DNA from: Phreatobacter stygius
GTDB lineage: Bacteria > Pseudomonadota > Alphaproteobacteria > Rhizobiales > Phreatobacteraceae
Assembly (NCBI RefSeq): GCF_005144885.1
Contig: NZ_CP039690.1
Span: 5,035,001-5,099,000 of the forward strand
Length of the DNA stretch: 64,000 bases
Direction of reading: 5' to 3'
The first letter of the stretch is position 1. The number at the start of each line of letters is the position of its first letter. The notes beneath the pieces are model-generated. The model was given only the letters and a program-made list of their open reading frames with translations, was not told the origin of the DNA and searched no databases. Made by a program: the position numbers and the translations under genes. Shown piece after piece: positions 61,989 to 64,000 of this stretch.

Positions 61989-62903
61989 ATGATCATCAAG
62001 CAGCTGATCTACCTGGATGCCCTGGCGCGGGAGAAACATTTCAGGCGTGCGGCGGAAGCCTGCAACATCTCCCAGCCGACCCTGTCGACGGCGATCGCCC
62101 AGCTGGAAGAGGAACTCGGCGTGCTGATCGTCGAGCGCGGACGGCAGTTCAAGGGCCTGACCAAAGAGGGCGAGGTGGTGGTCGCCCATGCCCGGCGCAT
62201 CCTGGCCGAATCCGACCTGCTCAAGCAGTCGATCGCGGAGCTCAGGCAGGGCGTCAGCGGCCGGCTCCGGCTCGGCGCCATCCCGACCGCCCTGCCGATG
62301 GTCGCCCATATCACCGGGCCGTTCTCGGCCCGCTTCCCCGAGGTGTCGCTGACCGTGCTGTCGCTGACCTCGCAGGAGATCCAGAGCCGGATCGACAATT
62401 TCGAGCTCGATGTTGGCCTGACCTATCTCGACAACGAGCCGCTGGAGCGGGTCGTTTCCAAGCCGATCTACCAGGAATCCTATGTCCTGCTGATGCGCGA
62501 GGACAGCGCCATGGCAGCGCGCAGCGAAGTGACCTGGGAAGAGGCGGCCAAGCTCAAGCTCTGCCTTCTGACCTCGGACATGCAGAACCGCCGGATCATC
62601 GACGGCATCTTCCGCTCGGTTGGCCAGATGCCGGTGCCGACCATGGAGACCAATTCGATCTTCAATCTCTGCTCCCATGCCGGCCTGCTCGGCATTTCCT
62701 CGATCGTCTCGCGGCAATTGCTGGAGTTCTTCGGCATTCCCTTGGGCACCAGGGCGTTGCCGCTGGTGCAGCCCGACGCGCAGCGCACCATTGGCCTCAT
62801 CGTGGCCGATCGCCAGCCGATCGCGCCGCTCGCGCGAAACCTGCTGATGGTGGCCGAACCGGTCAGGAATGCCGGGATCCCCAGGACCTTGGCGGCGCAA
62901 TAG
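61989..62903 (+). CDS. LysR-family regulator of formate dehydrogenase, OxyR-like
   Basis: 304 aa. Helix-turn-helix LIYLDALAREKHFRRAAEACNISQPTLSTAIAQLEEELG (about 6-45); the effector domain lacks the OxyR redox cysteine motif. LysR genes of this subgroup sit next to fds operons (FdsR in Cupriavidus). Transcribed in the same direction as fdsG, 220 bases upstream. The stop codon lies within an ATAG-N7-CTAT box. Confidence 0.88.
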   Translation: MIIKQLIYLDALAREKHFRRAAEACNISQPTLSTAIAQLEEELGVLIVERGRQFKGLTKEGEVVVAHARRILAESDLLKQSIAELRQGVSGRLRLGAIPTALPMVAHITGPFSARFPEVSLTVLSLTSQEIQSRIDNFELDVGLTYLDNEPLERVVSKPIYQESYVLLMREDSAMAARSEVTWEEAAKLKLCLLTSDMQNRRIIDGIFRSVGQMPVPTMETNSIFNLCSHAGLLGISSIVSRQLLEFFGIPLGTRALPLVQPDAQRTIGLIVADRQPIAPLARNLLMVAEPVRNAGIPRTLAAQ

Positions 62904-62917
62904 TCTGGACCTATTGC
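62897..62917. promoter_or_regulatory. LysR box 1 (ATAG-N7-CTAT)
   Basis: GCAATAG-N7-CTATTGC, perfect 7-bp arms, T-N11-A spacing as LysR proteins need. It covers the last codons of the lysR gene, 207 bases before fdsG. Confidence 0.65.
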
Positions 62918-63009
62918 TAGCGGCTATCGATTGCCGGGATTTGAGTGAAGTCGGCCCAATGTGGCTTATCACAAGGTCAATTGCTCAGGCGCGACGGCCG
63001 AGAGGGACA

Positions 63010-63034
63010 ATTTGATAGTCCTTGGCTATCAAAT
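63010..63034. promoter_or_regulatory. LysR box 2 (ATAG-N7-CTAT)
   Basis: ATTTGATAG-N7-CTATCAAAT, perfect 9-bp arms with the same ATAG-N7-CTAT core, 90 bases before fdsG. The centres of the two boxes are 115 bases apart, about eleven helical turns, so they lie on the same face of the DNA. Confidence 0.7.
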
Positions 63035-63123
63035 GTTCGGAACAAACAATTTGAACTCTTCCAGTCTGCAGGCACCATGGCTCCAGCAAGGTCGCCGGTT
63101 CAACGGCGGCGACTGGAGGAAGC

Positions 63124-63630
63124 ATGGGACATTATGCGGCTTGGGATATCGAGGTTGCGCGGGCGCTGATCACGCGCCTGAGCAGTCTCGACGGCGCGGT
63201 CATGCCGATCCTGCACGCGCTTCAGGACGAGTTCGGTTATGTCGACCGGGCAGCCGTGCCGCTGATCGCGGATGCCTTGAACCTGTCCCGCGCCGAGGTC
63301 CAAGGCACCATCAGTTTTTACCATGATTTCCGTGATGAGCCTGCCGGCCGCCGCGTCATCAAGCTGTGCCGCGCCGAGGCCTGTCAGGCGGTCGGCTGCG
63401 AGAACCTGGTCGATCATCTGAGAACGCGCCATGGCCTGGCGGTCGACGCAACCACGGCCGATGGCGATCTGACGATCGAGACGGTCTATTGCCTGGGCAA
63501 TTGCGCGCTTGGGCCGGCGGCGCTGGTCGACGGCGAGCTGGTTGGCCGGCTCGACGCCCAGCGCCTCTCGGCGCTCTGCGAGGGCAGGGCGGTCGAGACC
63601 GCCCAGATCATCGAAAGGGTGCCGGCGTGA
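63124..63630 (+). CDS. fdsG: NAD-dependent formate dehydrogenase gamma subunit
   Basis: 168 aa NuoE-like thioredoxin-fold protein. The [2Fe-2S] ligands are Cys-x4-Cys (LCRAEACQAVG) and Cys-x3-Cys (VYCLGNCALGP). PILHALQDEFGYVD and GTISFYHDFRDEPAG match FdsG. GGAGG lies before the ATG. It passes electrons with FdsB to NAD in the soluble molybdenum/tungsten formate dehydrogenase. Confidence 0.92.
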   Translation: MGHYAAWDIEVARALITRLSSLDGAVMPILHALQDEFGYVDRAAVPLIADALNLSRAEVQGTISFYHDFRDEPAGRRVIKLCRAEACQAVGCENLVDHLRTRHGLAVDATTADGDLTIETVYCLGNCALGPAALVDGELVGRLDAQRLSALCEGRAVETAQIIERVPA

Positions 63631-64000
63631 GCGATAAAGCCAAGCCCGTTCGTATCTATGTGCCGATCGACGCGGCCGCCCTGTCGGTTGGTGCCGAGGC
63701 TGTCGCAACCGCGATCCGCCGCGCGGTGGAGCAGCGTGGCCGACCGGTCGAGATCATCAGGAACGGCTCGCGTGGCATGCTCTGGCTCGAGCCGCTCGTC
63801 GAGGTCGAGACATCCGCCGGCCGGGTCGCTTATGGGCCGGTCTCGCCAGCCGACGTCGCCGGCCTGTTCGAGGCAGGTTTCCTGGAGGGAGGAGCCCATC
63901 CGCTCGGCCACGGCCCGACCGAGGAACTCGATTGGCTGAAGCGCCAGCAGCGCCTGACCTTCGCGCGCGTCGGTCTCACCGATCCGCTGTCAGTCGCCGA
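63627..64000 (+). CDS. fdsB: Formate dehydrogenase beta subunit, 5' part
   Basis: Starts with a GTG that overlaps the fdsG stop by four bases (GTGA) and runs off the window after about 124 codons (RIYVPIDAAALSVGAEAVA, then GMLWLEPLVEVET, VAYGPVSPADV). This is the N-terminal thioredoxin-like part of FdsB, ahead of the NuoF-like FMN/NAD domain. fdsA, fdsC and fdsD are expected downstream. Confidence 0.88.
   Translation, partial: MSDKAKPVRIYVPIDAAALSVGAEAVATAIRRAVEQRGRPVEIIRNGSRGMLWLEPLVEVETSAGRVAYGPVSPADVAGLFEAGFLEGGAHPLGHGPTEELDWLKRQQRLTFARVGLTDPLSVA

Overview
The window is about 64 kb of very GC-rich DNA, densely coded on both strands with long antisense shadow frames. It has no rRNA, tRNA, phage or insertion-sequence genes. 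The gene families suggest a free-living alphaproteobacterium of the Hyphomicrobiales (Rhizobiales) type: several ABC importers, a PruR/DcpA-like pterin signalling pair, DUF2493 and DUF2946 genes, an fds-type formate dehydrogenase, and a prkA-yeaH-spoVR operon. The sequence alone does not identify the genus.

Layout. 0-4.9 kb: an acyl-CoA beta-oxidation operon (thiolase end, two MaoC hot-dog subunits, SDR, isomerase-type crotonase, LCAD-like acyl-CoA dehydrogenase), then an allE-like gene. 5-10.4 kb: a DUF559 nuclease, an SDR, an MFS transporter, a small protein with a DUF2493 gene, and a porin. 10.4-16.4 kb: a polar amino-acid ABC importer transcribed with an aminotransferase and an RraA-type aldolase, divergent from a LysR gene. 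16.4-21 kb: dienelactone hydrolase, a DUF2946/SCO1 pair, a LysR gene, DUF2917 with GNAT, and a small DUF2158-like gene.

21-25.5 kb: folE and a QueD-family gene (pterin synthesis) face a periplasmic molybdopterin-oxidoreductase-fold protein with no cysteine and a GGDEF-EAL protein, a PruR-DcpA-like pterin-sensing pair. 25.5-36.7 kb and 44.7-50.6 kb are two blocks of sugar or sugar-acid catabolism: CUT1 ABC importer, Gfo/Idh oxidoreductases, lactonase, epimerase, isomerase, an IlvD/EDD and an enolase-superfamily dehydratase, and an HpcH aldolase. A LacI gene lies in the first block. Three nearly identical 16-bp LacI-type operators, each fused to a -10 box, join the LacI gene, the importer and the second block into one predicted regulon.

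36.7-43.5 kb: a second ABC importer with an orphan TctC-type binding protein, RidA, an FCD GntR regulator and a cupin, linked by a repeated GAAATTTCAC-type motif. 43.9-44.6 kb: two tandem paralogous small secreted proteins with conserved upstream DNA. 50.7-53.8 kb: SDR, double NTF2-like protein, TetR, cytochrome c. 53.9-58.8 kb: prkA-yeaH-spoVR. 59.9-64 kb: a chemoreceptor, then an OxyR-like LysR gene and the start of an fds operon, with two ATAG-N7-CTAT boxes between them.

Two intergenic repeat classes recur: REP-like double hairpins with a CCCTCTCCC core, often as inverted pairs, and an octamer-type repeat (GCGAATGG) placed just after the stop codons of four genes.
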